Shown: positions 8,689-18,500 of the stretch, in pieces
Numbering within the stretch: position 1 is the stretch's first letter
Layout of the letters: every line of letters starts with the position of its first letter
Origin: Bacteroidota bacterium
GTDB lineage: Bacteria; Bacteroidota; Ignavibacteria; OLB7
Assembly (NCBI GenBank): GCA_018266795.1
Contig: JAFDZV010000011.1
Coordinates: 1-54,126, forward strand
Length of the DNA stretch: 54,126 bases
Reading direction: 5' to 3'
Notes under the pieces: generated by a model
Databases searched by the model: none
Seen by the model: the letters and a program-made list of their open reading frames with translations, nothing else
What the model was told of the DNA's origin: nothing
Position numbers and translations under genes: made by a program

Positions 8689-9507
8689 ATGAGGTGGCTG
8701 CCGCATGCGCTCCTGGCGGGGCTTGCCTGCGCGGCGCTTGCCGGCTGCGAGACCGTAACCGATGCCGGCGATATTCCCTATGTGGAGAAAATTGTGGTGG
8801 ATGGCTCCGTAACGGCAGACAGTGCAATCACCGGCATCCGGTTCAAGCACACGCTTCCGGTGAACGTGGACTATCAGGCGGACAGCGCCGCGCTTACGGA
8901 CGTCACCGGCACGGTGCGCACCCCGGCGGGAACGTTCCCGCTTGTGCACACGGGCAACGGCTACTACGCGGCCCCCGGCGCGGTTGCGCACCAGGGCGAT
9001 TCCTGCATCCTGACGGCGGAGTGGCACGGCAAGCATGTGGTGGGGGCAACGCGCGTACCGGCCGCTCCGGTTCCCTACCGGATGGACCGGCACGTGATAC
9101 CGGAATCGGACCCGCAGTATCCAACGTACGACTCGATCCACATCCAGATCCGGCCGAACGATTCCCATGCAGCGTACAGTTGCAGTGTGGTCAGCCCGTA
9201 CAACGCCCGCCAGTACTATCGCGTCCTGGAGCCGATGAGCGGCGCGCTGGTGAAACGTCCGATGGATACTGCCGCCAACGGCACGCTGGAACTGGCGCGC
9301 CAGGATATCAGCGCCGCAATGGAGGTAGACAGCACGCAGATTCATCTGCTGGCCTACGACGCTCCCTATCTGGACTATCTCGCCAGCCGGCAGCACAGCA
9401 ACGATACGGAGCTCCTGGATAATCCCGCCCCGGTGCACTGGACGGTTACCGGCGACGCCATCGGCGTATTCATCGGCCGCTCGGTTACCATTGCGTACTT
9501 CCCGTAA
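8689..9507 (+). CDS. DUF4249-type surface lipoprotein, partner of the TonB receptor
   Basis: This 272-residue protein opens with a lipoprotein signal peptide: MRWLPHALLAG, then the lipobox LAGC with Cys at residue 20. It continues with VEKIVVDGSVTAD and TDVTGTVRTPAGTFPL, typical of the beta-sandwich DUF4249 family encoded next to carboxypeptidase-domain TonB receptors in Bacteroidetes. The frame is also open from ATG 8557, which overlaps the receptor stop as TGATG; that start would give a 44-residue extension before the signal peptide, so 8689 is preferred although no ribosome site is visible there. Probable role: substrate capture on the outer face for the receptor upstream. A hairpin at 9564-9584 follows the gene and probably ends the two-gene operon. 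Confidence 0.75.
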   Translation: MRWLPHALLAGLACAALAGCETVTDAGDIPYVEKIVVDGSVTADSAITGIRFKHTLPVNVDYQADSAALTDVTGTVRTPAGTFPLVHTGNGYYAAPGAVAHQGDSCILTAEWHGKHVVGATRVPAAPVPYRMDRHVIPESDPQYPTYDSIHIQIRPNDSHAAYSCSVVSPYNARQYYRVLEPMSGALVKRPMDTAANGTLELARQDISAAMEVDSTQIHLLAYDAPYLDYLASRQHSNDTELLDNPAPVHWTVTGDAIGVFIGRSVTIAYFP

Positions 9508-9526
9508 AAACGGTTATGGGTGATGA

Positions 9527-9570
9527 ATGCCGGCGGCTGTGAGATAGGAAATATGAACGATGAGATATGA
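9527..9570 (+). repeat. Dispersed intergenic repeat, copy 1
   Basis: ATGCCGGCGGCTGTGAGATA, then ATATGAACGATG after a six-base insertion, matches 23354-23382 in the same order. The preceding GGGTGATGAATGC also resembles the 16-mers at 23434-23472 read on the other strand. Confidence 0.6.
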
Positions 9571-9584
9571 GGGCATGTCATATC
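9564..9584 (+). terminator. Hairpin terminator after the TonB/DUF4249 operon
   Basis: Stem GATATGA / TCATATC with a seven-base loop, followed by TTTC, 57 bases after the stop at 9507. Confidence 0.5.
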
Positions 9585-9825
9585 TTTCAATCCAAATTAC
9601 CCTGCAGCCCGCATGGTTATGCGGTTCAGCTCCACGCGAGCAACAAGTGCGCAACAACAATCAAGCAGCCACCGACAATCTACACCCAAGGTGCACGGAT
9701 TGGAAGCAAAGGGACGATTAGGAGAGATTCGATTATAACAGGCTGGACGGCGTCTACGTTGCCTTCGGTTGCGAGCGACTTTCACTCTCACAGGGCATCG
9801 TTCGATCGTAATGCACCCGCCTGAT

Positions 9826-10140
9826 TCATCCCCGACGTTGCGAGCCACGCTTCGCCGAAGTCATGTGCGCACGCAACGCCGCATCGACCTGGGTAACGAT
9901 CTCCATCGGTGTTGTTGAGAGCGCTTGAGCAAGAAGAAACACTGTGGCAAGTGATGGACGGCGAAGGCCACGTTCAAGAAGCGATATGTAAGTCCGGCCA
10001 AGACCGCTCTCAGTCGCAAGCGCCTGCTGCGAGACGTCTCGTTTGGCCCGCATTGTGCGAAGCACTTCCGCAAAGGCGATCTCCAGCCCCGGAACCTCCT
10101 CGTCGAACTCGACCGGTTGTGCAATTCGCCCAAGTGCCAT
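9826..10140 (-). CDS. XRE-family helix-turn-helix repressor
   Basis: This 104-residue protein carries a Cro/C1-type helix-turn-helix at about residues 24-80: FAEVLRTMRAKRDVSQQALA (helices 1-2), then SGLGRTYISLLERG, then RRPSLATVFLLAQAL. S-Q-Q-A-L-A followed by Y-I-S-x-L-E-R-G is diagnostic of the family. The short basic tail has no further domain. A perfect 16-base palindrome sits 21 bases upstream of the start (10161-10176), between this gene and a divergent plus-strand promoter; autorepression and control of the divergent transcript are therefore likely. No Shine-Dalgarno site is visible. Confidence 0.88.
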   Translation of the reverse strand: MALGRIAQPVEFDEEVPGLEIAFAEVLRTMRAKRDVSQQALATESGLGRTYISLLERGLRRPSLATVFLLAQALSTTPMEIVTQVDAALRAHMTSAKRGSQRRG

Positions 10141-10160
10141 CGCAGAAAGCTATCGGCCCG

Positions 10161-10176
10161 GCGATTCGCGAATCGC
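10161..10176. promoter_or_regulatory. Palindromic operator, probably bound by the XRE repressor
   Basis: GCGATTCGCGAATCGC is a perfect 16-base palindrome. It lies 21 bases upstream of the XRE start and seven bases before the TTG of the divergent promoter. Confidence 0.6.
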
Positions 10177-10182
10177 ATACTA

Positions 10183-10212
10183 TTGTGTTCAATCGAAGTT
10201 GTACTATCTTTG
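10183..10212 (+). promoter_or_regulatory. Bacteroidetes-type promoter
   Basis: TTG at 10183-10185, a 19-base spacer, then TATCTTTG at 10205-10212, matching TTTG-N19-21-TAnnTTTG. Expected transcription start is near 10219, on the plus strand, away from the XRE gene. Confidence 0.5.
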
Positions 10213-10739
10213 GCGCGCAGGATGCGGGCAGCGGCAATACCATACGTTCGCTTGGTGAGTGCCGGAATGTGGCAACCTGCTGGACAAATGTGTATCCCTC
10301 ATAGCGGGTCCAACGTGCTGGGGCACGGGCCGGGCGTACTGCGGATTTGTGAACGTTGAAGATGCCAGCACGGCGCGACGCTCCCGCGTCCGGCTCCCCA
10401 GTGCCCGCGATGACCGTTGATGCGATACCAATACGGTTCACGGCAATCCGATCGTGTGTCTGAATCCATCGGCGGTTGCTGCAAGCGTAGGTAATTCGCG
10501 TTCCTATTGCTAACATTGGCCCAATCTTCGTGTTATTCGGATAGTCATTACTCCTTGATTGCGGTTGCTCTGACAGTCTGGCCTCCACGCACATCGCGTC
10601 CCCTCCACACGATGAACGTTCGCGCCCGGTGCATTCGCTGGCAATGTCGTAGTGGCCTCCGATCTCGGCTTCCGGTTTTCGATCGGGTGTTCGGCCGGCC
10701 GTTGCAGAGCCGCCGCAACCCACCGCACCCGCTCCATGG

Positions 10740-11687
10740 TTGCCTTGCACGGGTTCAGGAACCTTCAGCACTACGAACGTGAGAACACCGGCCCCCGCTC
10801 CAACCCGGCTTATCGTAGCATCGACGATTACGGCGTCTCTGCCCACTCCACCGGAACAGCATCCTCCACGTGCCCCGCGGCGTTCTGCAAAGACACGCAC
10901 GTCAACGAAGGCGAGGGCCGTGACCCCCTCACCTCCGAAGTGGAGCGCCGAAGAAGATGCCGTCCTCCGGAAATACTATCCCGGCGAGGGAGCACAGTAT
11001 TGCGCCACGAAGCTTGGGCGTCCGAAGAGCGGCGTCAACGCGCGGGCCGAGAAGCTTGGCATTCGCAGCCTGGACACGAGGCCATGGACGAACAAGGAAG
11101 ATGCTCTTCTGCGGTTGCGCTACGGTAAGCTGACCGCTCCGCGTCTGGCGGCGATGCTGAGGCGTTCGGAGATGGGTGTACGCCATCGGATACGCAAGCT
11201 CGGACTGAACGGAACAGGGTCTGCACCCTGGACTTCCGATGACTGCGCGTTTCTGTGTGCTCACTATGACACGATGACGAAGGCGGAGATTGCATCGGAG
11301 CTTGGGCGGACCGTGGATGCAGTGGAGTTGAAAGCTGCCCGTATGGGGCTCTCACAGCGTCTCGTGCGCCTGACACCGGAGCAGGAACGGTATGTTGCCG
11401 AACACATGGAGATGCGGACCTGCACGGACATTGCGAGAGACCTGGGTATAGGAGTGAACACGGTCATCCGTGCAGTTCGGAAGAACGGCTATCGTGCGCG
11501 CCCGACGTCGCGCGCGTGGACTGCGGATGAAGATGAACGGCTTCGCGAACTGTTTCCGGTGATGCGGAACCGTGAGATCGCCGAACAGCTGGAGCGAACG
11601 GAACTTGCTGTGAAGCTGCGCTGCAGGTCGCTTGGTTTGTTCAGGAAGTTGAAGCGACGCAGCGCTGAAGCCTCCGGCGGCGAATGA
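10740..11687 (+). CDS. Protein with five Myb/SANT-like helix-turn-helix repeats
   Basis: From about nucleotide 10940 the protein has five tandem units of about 45 residues. Each opens with a W or equivalent plus acidic residues (KWSAEEDAVL; PWTNKEDALL; PWTSDDCAFL; RLTPEQERYV; AWTADEDERL). Each then has an I/L-A-x-x-L-x-R segment and closes with a recognition-helix-like pattern ending in LGI, LGLN, MGLS, NGYR or SLGL. This is the layout of Myb/SANT-like or GcrA-like DNA-binding repeats; the fourth lacks the tryptophan. Known: single or double copies occur in bacterial and phage DNA-binding proteins. The listed start, TTG 10740, gives a Pro/Ala/Thr/Arg-rich N-tail and is the longest option. GTG 10920, preceded by GAAGGCGAGG, is equally possible and would start just before the first repeat. 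Target DNA unknown; the XRE gene and operator lie upstream. Confidence 0.7.
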   Translation: MPCTGSGTFSTTNVRTPAPAPTRLIVASTITASLPTPPEQHPPRAPRRSAKTRTSTKARAVTPSPPKWSAEEDAVLRKYYPGEGAQYCATKLGRPKSGVNARAEKLGIRSLDTRPWTNKEDALLRLRYGKLTAPRLAAMLRRSEMGVRHRIRKLGLNGTGSAPWTSDDCAFLCAHYDTMTKAEIASELGRTVDAVELKAARMGLSQRLVRLTPEQERYVAEHMEMRTCTDIARDLGIGVNTVIRAVRKNGYRARPTSRAWTADEDERLRELFPVMRNREIAEQLERTELAVKLRCRSLGLFRKLKRRSAEASGGE

Positions 11688-11762
11688 CGATTGCGGACGA
11701 TGCCCTCCGGCGTACATATGCGTTCGGAAAGCCGTCAGATTGTGCGAATGATATCTGAGAGA

Positions 11763-13367
11763 ATGAACATGCTGTTTACTTCACGCTTCGTTTTTTGGAT
11801 TGCGATTGCCGTCGTTGTTGCAGGTGCGTGCGACCTGCATGCCCAGCCTCGTCCCGCGATCGCGGACTGCAACGAAGGCCGCGTTGAACCATTCTCACGT
11901 GAGCCCCGCAACGCCAACATGCATTGCTTCGAGCCGTGGGGAGTGATGCAGGGATGGCTGAATCCAACGGCCTGCGCTCCGAACACTGGCGGTGAAGCAT
12001 TCGGTGATGCAGTCGTTGCCCTTGGAGATATCAACCACGATAATCTTGCTGACTTCGCCGTGCAGCGTGCGCAGTGCGATACGACGTTCAACGGTGCAAC
12101 GCCGATTGAATGGTATGTCTATCACGGTGTGCGCAGTGGTTTACCTGACTCTCGTAGTGGTCAGCGCATCGGCCCGCGTGAGTTGAATTCACAGGCGTTG
12201 GTACTATGTGCCGGAGATTGGAATGGTGACGGGAACCAAGATCTGCTCATGCAGTTCCATGTAATTGACGACACTGTAGAGCAGAATGGTCATGGATACA
12301 ATACGGTCCGCGTCGTGGTTTTCTGGGGCAATCATGATGGCGTCTTCTCAATTGACGATACCACACGATTGGTTGCAGTGACCGACCTATGGATGAAAGC
12401 ATTTCGAGCTGTGAGCGCTGACCTTGACGGCGATTCCGTCGCCGATCTAGTTGTGTGGGGTGGCGAAGCATTGCGGTCCGGCCAGATCCTGCCGTCTGCA
12501 AAGATTCAGTTCTATCGCGGACACAAGGAACAGCGCTGGGGACATGATGGAATTTCGAGGGCTCCCGATTTCGGATGGTGGGCTCCGCCTCCGTTCAACT
12601 ACCTGCAGGTCACAGATCAGGATTGCGATGGGCATTCAGACATCGCTCTTGTCAACCAGATCCGATCCAACGTCGCCGGCAACGTGGGTGTGCTCTATGG
12701 TCGTGCAGGACAGTTGCCCGATACGAATGAGGTCGAGGCTGTGAACCTGACCAATGCCGATGGCCACTATTCCCTGTTCATTGATGTGACAGGGGACCAT
12801 GTTCCGGAGCTTGTCTCAAATTCGGACTCTGAGGTTATCCGTGTGTTTGCAGGACATCCCGGACAGCGGTTGAAGGCTCAGTATGGTACGGGCAATGAGC
12901 CTGGTCGACCGTGGCTAAACGTCGCACTTCCGAAAAAGGTAAACCCTGATGACTGGTTCCCTTCCGGGGAGGAACCCTTGTATGATCTCGGCGATGGCGA
13001 TCTGGATGGCATCCCCGACGTCTGGACCTACAGCTTCCCGTTCTTTGTGATGTACCGGACGGGAACGGCGTTTGACTACAAGATTGATGCTGGAATGAAA
13101 TGGAGCGTTGTCACGAGCGCCACGCGGCTCGGTGACATTGATGGTTCGCGCCGCTCAAGTTTTGCAATCGGATCAGGCGGCACACCAGGCGCACTGTCAT
13201 TCTTTCATGCAACGGATTCTGTGCCACGTGACGGGAACGCCGCCTACGTGCCGCCACCTCACCCCGCGGACTTCAGGTGTACTCAGGCCGCGGATGTTCC
13301 GATAATATCGCCCGATACCGTGAACCACGATGCCCGGCCGGCGCTCTCGCTTGTGCGGGAGAAATGA
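11763..13367 (+). CDS. Exported FG-GAP repeat protein lacking a sorting domain
   Basis: This 534-residue protein has a signal peptide (MNMLFTSRFVFWIAIAVVVAG, ending DLHAQ) and several FG-GAP/VCBS-type blades with calcium-binding D-x-(N/D)-x-D-x-x-D loops: GDINHDNLADFAV, GDWNGDGNQDLL, ADLDGDSVADLVV, TDQDCDGHSDIAL and DGDLDGIPDVW. These build a beta-propeller, commonly in surface or adhesion proteins. It is the tandem paralogue of 13444-15261; the first 120 bases of the mature region and the last 400 bases are nearly identical between the copies. This copy ends just after RCTQAADV with an unrelated 22-residue tail, where the paralogue goes on into a T9SS domain. ATG 11763 is used; ATG 11769 has better spacing from GAGAG, and ATG 11748 is also possible. 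Confidence 0.82.
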   Translation: MNMLFTSRFVFWIAIAVVVAGACDLHAQPRPAIADCNEGRVEPFSREPRNANMHCFEPWGVMQGWLNPTACAPNTGGEAFGDAVVALGDINHDNLADFAVQRAQCDTTFNGATPIEWYVYHGVRSGLPDSRSGQRIGPRELNSQALVLCAGDWNGDGNQDLLMQFHVIDDTVEQNGHGYNTVRVVVFWGNHDGVFSIDDTTRLVAVTDLWMKAFRAVSADLDGDSVADLVVWGGEALRSGQILPSAKIQFYRGHKEQRWGHDGISRAPDFGWWAPPPFNYLQVTDQDCDGHSDIALVNQIRSNVAGNVGVLYGRAGQLPDTNEVEAVNLTNADGHYSLFIDVTGDHVPELVSNSDSEVIRVFAGHPGQRLKAQYGTGNEPGRPWLNVALPKKVNPDDWFPSGEEPLYDLGDGDLDGIPDVWTYSFPFFVMYRTGTAFDYKIDAGMKWSVVTSATRLGDIDGSRRSSFAIGSGGTPGALSFFHATDSVPRDGNAAYVPPPHPADFRCTQAADVPIISPDTVNHDARPALSLVREK

Positions 13368-13443
13368 GCGCAATCATTTTGATGAGGAAGATACTTTCAC
13401 GAACCCGTTGTGAACACCGGGAGATAATGACAGGGAAGAAACC

Positions 13444-15261
13444 ATGCCGATTATAGTCCGAACAATTGTATGCGCTCTCGCCGTTGCCCTCCTCTCCGCA
13501 GCGGCACGCGATCTCGTTGCCCAGCCTCGTCCCGCGATCGCGGACTGCAACGAAGGCCGCGTTGAACCATTCTCGCGCGAGCCCCGAAACACCAACATGC
13601 ATTGCTTCGAGCCGTGGGGAGTGATGCAGGGATGGCTGACAACGGCGACATGTGCGCCGAATGCCAGAGGCGAAGGCTTTGGTGGGGCAGTCGTTGCGCT
13701 GGGCGATATCAACCACGATAATCTTGCCGATTTCGCCGTGCAACGCGCACGCTGCGATACAACCTTCGATGGCACAACGCCCTTGGAATGGTATGTCTAT
13801 CATGGCATGCGTGGCGGACTCCCCGACTCGCGTAGTGGTCAACGTATCGGGCCACGTGAGATATTCTCACAGACATATCTCTTATGCGCTGGCGATTGGG
13901 ACCATGACGGGAATCAGGATCTTTGCGCCAGCTACTATATCATCGGAGACACCACTGGTGGAAGCAATCAGTATACCACTCAACATGTATGTGTCTTTTG
14001 GGGATCTTCGAGCGGAACATACTCTATCGATGACACGACTCGATTGGTCGCGTACAGCGATTTGTGGCTTGGCGCATTATATGCTGTTAGTGCGGACTTC
14101 GACGGCGATGGTGTAGATGAACTCGTGGTGTTCGGTGGCGGCGGGCTCGTAAATGGCAGGCAGATAGTTACAGCCAATCTTCACTTCTATCGGGGCCACA
14201 ATGGTATTAGATGGGGGCGAGGTGGAATTCCTCGCACACCTGAACTTGCCTGGTGGACACCTCCGCGATTCAACTACATGAAGGCAATCGATCAGGATTG
14301 TGATGGGCACCCAGACATTGTTCTCATCAATCAGCGACAGTCAAACGTCGCGAGCGACGTTGCTGTTCTTTATGGGCGCACCGGGCAAATGCCTGATACC
14401 AACGAAGTCGAGGCCGTGAACTTGACAAACACTGACGGCCATTATACGCTCTTCATCGACGTGACTGGGGATAACGTTCCGGAGCTTGTCTCAAATTCGG
14501 ACTCCGAGATGATTCGGGTATTCGCCGGACATCCCGGGCAGCGGTTGAAGGCTCAGTATGGTACCGGCAATGAACCCGGACGTCCGTGGCTGAATGTCGC
14601 ACTTCCGAAGACAGTGAACCCGGATGACTGGTTCGCCTCCGGAGAGGAACCATTGTACGATCTGGGCGATGGTGATCTGGACGGCATTCCTGACGTCTGG
14701 ACCTACAGCTTCCCCTTCTTTGTGATGTACCGGACGGGAACGGCGTTTGACTACAAGATCGATGCGGGAATGAAGTGGAGTCATGTTGGGGCTGCAACTC
14801 GTCTGGGTGATGTGGATGGGTCGCATCGTTCCAGCTTCGCACTTGCAACAGGAGGAACACCGGGAACGCTCTCCTTCTTCCATGCAACGGACTCGGTGCC
14901 ACGTGACGGTAACGCAGCCTATGTGCCGCCACCTCACCCTGCGGACTTCAGGTGTACCCAGGCCGCGGATGTAGTGGAATCGGTAGAGCGCACAAGGGCG
15001 TTGACTGGAGAAGCCATCACGCTCGATGTGCGTCCCAATCCCTCGCGTGGCGAGATCACCGTGCGCTGGAACGTTGCCGGCTCACCTGCGGATGTGCTTC
15101 TTACGTTGTCGGACATCTCCGGCCGTGAGATCCTGAGCCGTTTTGTTCCGCGTTCCCGGAATGAGATTGCCGTCGCAACGACCGGGATCGCACGTGGCGT
15201 CTATCTGCTCAGTGTACGTGCCGGCGCGCGTGCAACTGCAATGAAGGTGGTACTTGAATGA
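13444..15261 (+). CDS. T9SS-exported FG-GAP repeat protein
   Basis: This 605-residue protein starts at ATG 13444, behind GGGAAG. It has a signal peptide (ending DLVAQ), then FG-GAP/VCBS blades (GDINHDNLADFAV, GDWDHDGNQDLC, ADFDGDGVDELVV, IDQDCDGHPDIVL, DGDLDGIPDVW). The last 85 residues are a type A T9SS sorting domain: LDVRPNPSRGEITVRW, then LLTLSDISGREI, then GIARGVYLLSVRAG and a closing KVVLE. Known: this domain directs export through the outer membrane and anchoring. It lies 76 bases after its shortened paralogue. The middle third of the two copies differs far more than the ends, which suggests tandem duplication with later gene conversion. Ligand unknown. Confidence 0.88.
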   Translation: MPIIVRTIVCALAVALLSAAARDLVAQPRPAIADCNEGRVEPFSREPRNTNMHCFEPWGVMQGWLTTATCAPNARGEGFGGAVVALGDINHDNLADFAVQRARCDTTFDGTTPLEWYVYHGMRGGLPDSRSGQRIGPREIFSQTYLLCAGDWDHDGNQDLCASYYIIGDTTGGSNQYTTQHVCVFWGSSSGTYSIDDTTRLVAYSDLWLGALYAVSADFDGDGVDELVVFGGGGLVNGRQIVTANLHFYRGHNGIRWGRGGIPRTPELAWWTPPRFNYMKAIDQDCDGHPDIVLINQRQSNVASDVAVLYGRTGQMPDTNEVEAVNLTNTDGHYTLFIDVTGDNVPELVSNSDSEMIRVFAGHPGQRLKAQYGTGNEPGRPWLNVALPKTVNPDDWFASGEEPLYDLGDGDLDGIPDVWTYSFPFFVMYRTGTAFDYKIDAGMKWSHVGAATRLGDVDGSHRSSFALATGGTPGTLSFFHATDSVPRDGNAAYVPPPHPADFRCTQAADVVESVERTRALTGEAITLDVRPNPSRGEITVRWNVAGSPADVLLTLSDISGREILSRFVPRSRNEIAVATTGIARGVYLLSVRAGARATAMKVVLE

Positions 15262-15519
15262 TACTCTTCTGCAAACCGTCGGAGACATTCATACCGGTTA
15301 TCCGCACACGGACAGAAGCGCTCATGTAATCACTGCCGGACGGACCGGCTCCATCATCATACACACAACAGACACGGCGCTGTTGGCGCGGCCGCCGCTC
15401 ACAATTCACCCAGTTCAGGAGATTGTCGCACAGAGAGTATTGCTACCCACCACACATGGCCTGCTTCCTCCACACGATCCCGGCACCATGTAATCATCAA
15501 CATTCGCAGGAGTGTTTTC

Positions 15520-18500
15520 ATGCACAGACCTACGCGGGCATCGCGGGCAACCGTCGTGCCGTTTCTTCTCTTTCTCTGCCTGCACGCCCACTCGGTGCTG
15601 GCGCAGACACCTCCGCCCGCCAGCGGCAGCTATCGGTACTACTACCCGCTTGACTCCACGTTCAAGCTCACCGGCACCAACATCTCAGACTGGGACGTGG
15701 TGCAGGAGTTCCACCTGGACTTCATCCGTCAGTACATCGCCTATCCGGCCGATCATTTCTCCGGGCTCATTGCGAGCACCACTCCGGCCGATCCCTTCAC
15801 GACCGCACAGCGGAACTTCTACCGCGCGATGCTCGCTCACAATGCTCCGGGCTCGCCGAAGGTGATAACGCCGGTTGAGGGTGTTGGCGTGAACCTGAAG
15901 ACCGCGCGATGCGTGGAGAACTACGCGCGAGTTGATCCGGTGCTCTTCCACAACCTTGAACTTGCCGTCGTCGGGGACTGGGGAGATAACCCCAAAGCCA
16001 TGCACAACATTGCCTTCGGCGTGACCGCTCCCGGCGGCGCAAGCACGCCGCAGCACACTCTGCTTGCGTCCGGCCCGCGCTATCTCTCGCAGTTCGCGAT
16101 GTTCGAGGGAGATTCGACTCTTTACGCCCGGCACCCAGGCCTCTCCGGCAGTTACACATCCTTCCGCGTGAGCTGCGCGTTCAAGGCAGATACAGCGGAG
16201 CTTCATCGCCTGACGGACCAGATCGGGCTCGACGAAACCATCGCTTACTTTGTAGTCTACCGGCGCGTACGTGACAACCAGCCGCACGATCCTGGGGACG
16301 ACACCATGCGCTGCTCCTGCTCCGCGTTCGCTCCCATCGATACCATCACCATCACGCGAAGAGCTTATGATAATAACCTCCAGTTTGCCGATAAGGACCT
16401 TGGTTACAAGGAGTTCGGCAAGACCTATGAACTGGCGGTGCCCGGTGGTGATGTCCTGTGGAAGTACGATTCCACCGTCTTCGCGAAGGGGCCGTCCGGT
16501 GCGTATGACCAGCAGGTCAGCCGCACCCAGTTCTTCGAGAAGGACACCGTGACCGGAACCTTCTACGCCACCGATACCACGCGCAACGAGATCGTCGGCG
16601 ACCGCCGCATCATGGTCCGTAACGAGCATATCCGGCTTACCCTCATTGCGCTGCGGATACACGATGAACTGGACTGGTTGCATGGCGATGGCTGGGAGTC
16701 CTTCGGGCCTGCAACCTGCATCCATCACGACACATGCGTCAACCGGCTGAATCGCGGTGTCTTCGGCGCGAACGCCCTGCTGGATGATGACATCTTCAAC
16801 TCCGACATCGACATCAAGTTCTTCACCACGCAGCGCGTGCCGGTCACCTTTCTGCGCACCCGCGTGAACCAGGATCTCTATGACCACCTTCGTGCGGGGC
16901 AGCTTGACTCCCTGGAGATCGCCCCGGCCACCACGAAGATGTACGCCAACGATACGCTGATGAAGCTCCTTGGCCGCCTCGCCTACAGCGATGAGGCATT
17001 CATGCACAAGTATCGCGGCGACGGCGCGGTTGCACGCACGCTGCAGGATGAGATGCATTCGCACGGCGACACGACACACCAGCTCTGGTGTGATCCGGTC
17101 GGCAACTTCGATGCCTTCCGTGTGCTGACCGAGGACCTGGACTCCTCGCGTCTGCGCACGATCCACCTGATTGCACGGCAGGACTACAATCAGATCGGCA
17201 ACTTCCGTGACGGCATTCCGATCTTCTATGCCAACCCGGACCTGATGTGTGACTTCTCGAACAGGGTAACGTTTCCGAAGTCACAGGTTCCCTACCCGTT
17301 CCACGACCCGGCGCATCACGACAGCGTGACCCGCATCGACACGGCCTATTTCGACTGCATCACGCCGCAGTCCGGTTACAACGCCTACACGCTCCGGCGG
17401 CAGTTCGGGGCGAGCGTTCCCGGAACAGGCGAGCACTATTGCTCCGGATGGGGATCGTTCCGCGAGTCCCAGACTCTGGAGGGAACGGAACAGGGCGCAA
17501 CGGTTACGACGCTCGCCCGTGCGGTGACCGCCGCGAAGTTCCGTTACCGGCAGTTCGGCCCCTCCACACAGGTCTGGAATTCCGTTCAGGGGATGGGATG
17601 GCGCGTCATCTACGACCCGGCGTCCGTTGGAGCCGATACCGCAGCGATCTACCCGAAGTGGGGAAGCCGCCCGCCGACACCGGAGGAGATTACCTGCCAG
17701 GCATGGCTTTCGCTCAACTGCGGCGTCAACGGCCTTGTGTTCACCGACGCGCAGATCGACGCGGCCAACTGGGGATACGTGCAGCAGGTAACGGGCAAGC
17801 CAATGAGTAATTATGGCTCGTGGGTTCCGGAGACGTGGGTAGGCCCGTCGCACGGGGACACGCTGAAGGTGCTGCAGCCGCTGATGTGGACCGGCTTCCT
17901 CGACCGCTACAACGCTGTCAAGCGCATCAACGACGAGATCCGGCGGATCGATCCGATCATCCATATCAGCGAGATGGCATCGAAGCAGGAACAGATGTCG
18001 GTGCATGATACCGTGCAGACGTTCCGCGACATGCCATGGATCGACACCCTGATCGCCGAGCGTTCCACGCCGCACGACACCAATGGTCTCGGCGTCGCCA
18101 TCTTCAATCCCACCGGCTCGTTCGATCCGCGCAACCAGACCTACATCGAGCTTTCGCACTTCGGGCCAGGTGCGCGCGACACCGCGAAGGGAGTGGAATA
18201 CTTCGTGATCACCAACCGCCGCACGTGGCCGATCGACAATCTCCGCTACAATGCCCGCGCGCAGGCACGCGGAGCGGACAACGTCGGCCTCGGCGCGATC
18301 GATGTGCGCCGTCCGTGGGTGCGGTTCAAAAATCTCACCAACGCGCTCGTTGATTCGGTGCTGATCGACAAGGTTGGCCACGAATCGGAATGGCCGTCGC
18401 GGCGTGTGGCGGTTGGTGACCTTGTCGCACTGGACTGGATCACCCCGGGCTGGGGTACATACTACCGGGTACGGCCAATCGTTGCCGCCGTCTCCACGTA

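Larger units (their letters stand above)
9508..9825. other. Intergenic region with shared repeat and terminator
   Basis: No gene is visible. The left part holds a terminator-like hairpin and a sequence shared with 23354-23382; the rest has no recognisable feature. Confidence 0.5.
10141..10739. other. Regulatory region and long leader
   Basis: This 600-base region holds an operator-like palindrome and a plus-strand promoter. No gene is convincing between the promoter and about 10740; it may be a long leader or encode an RNA. Confidence 0.4.

Noticed and set aside
10010-10900. A long minus-strand frame over the XRE and Myb-repeat control region
   Set aside because: It overlaps the XRE gene in another frame and shows no domain or start signal.
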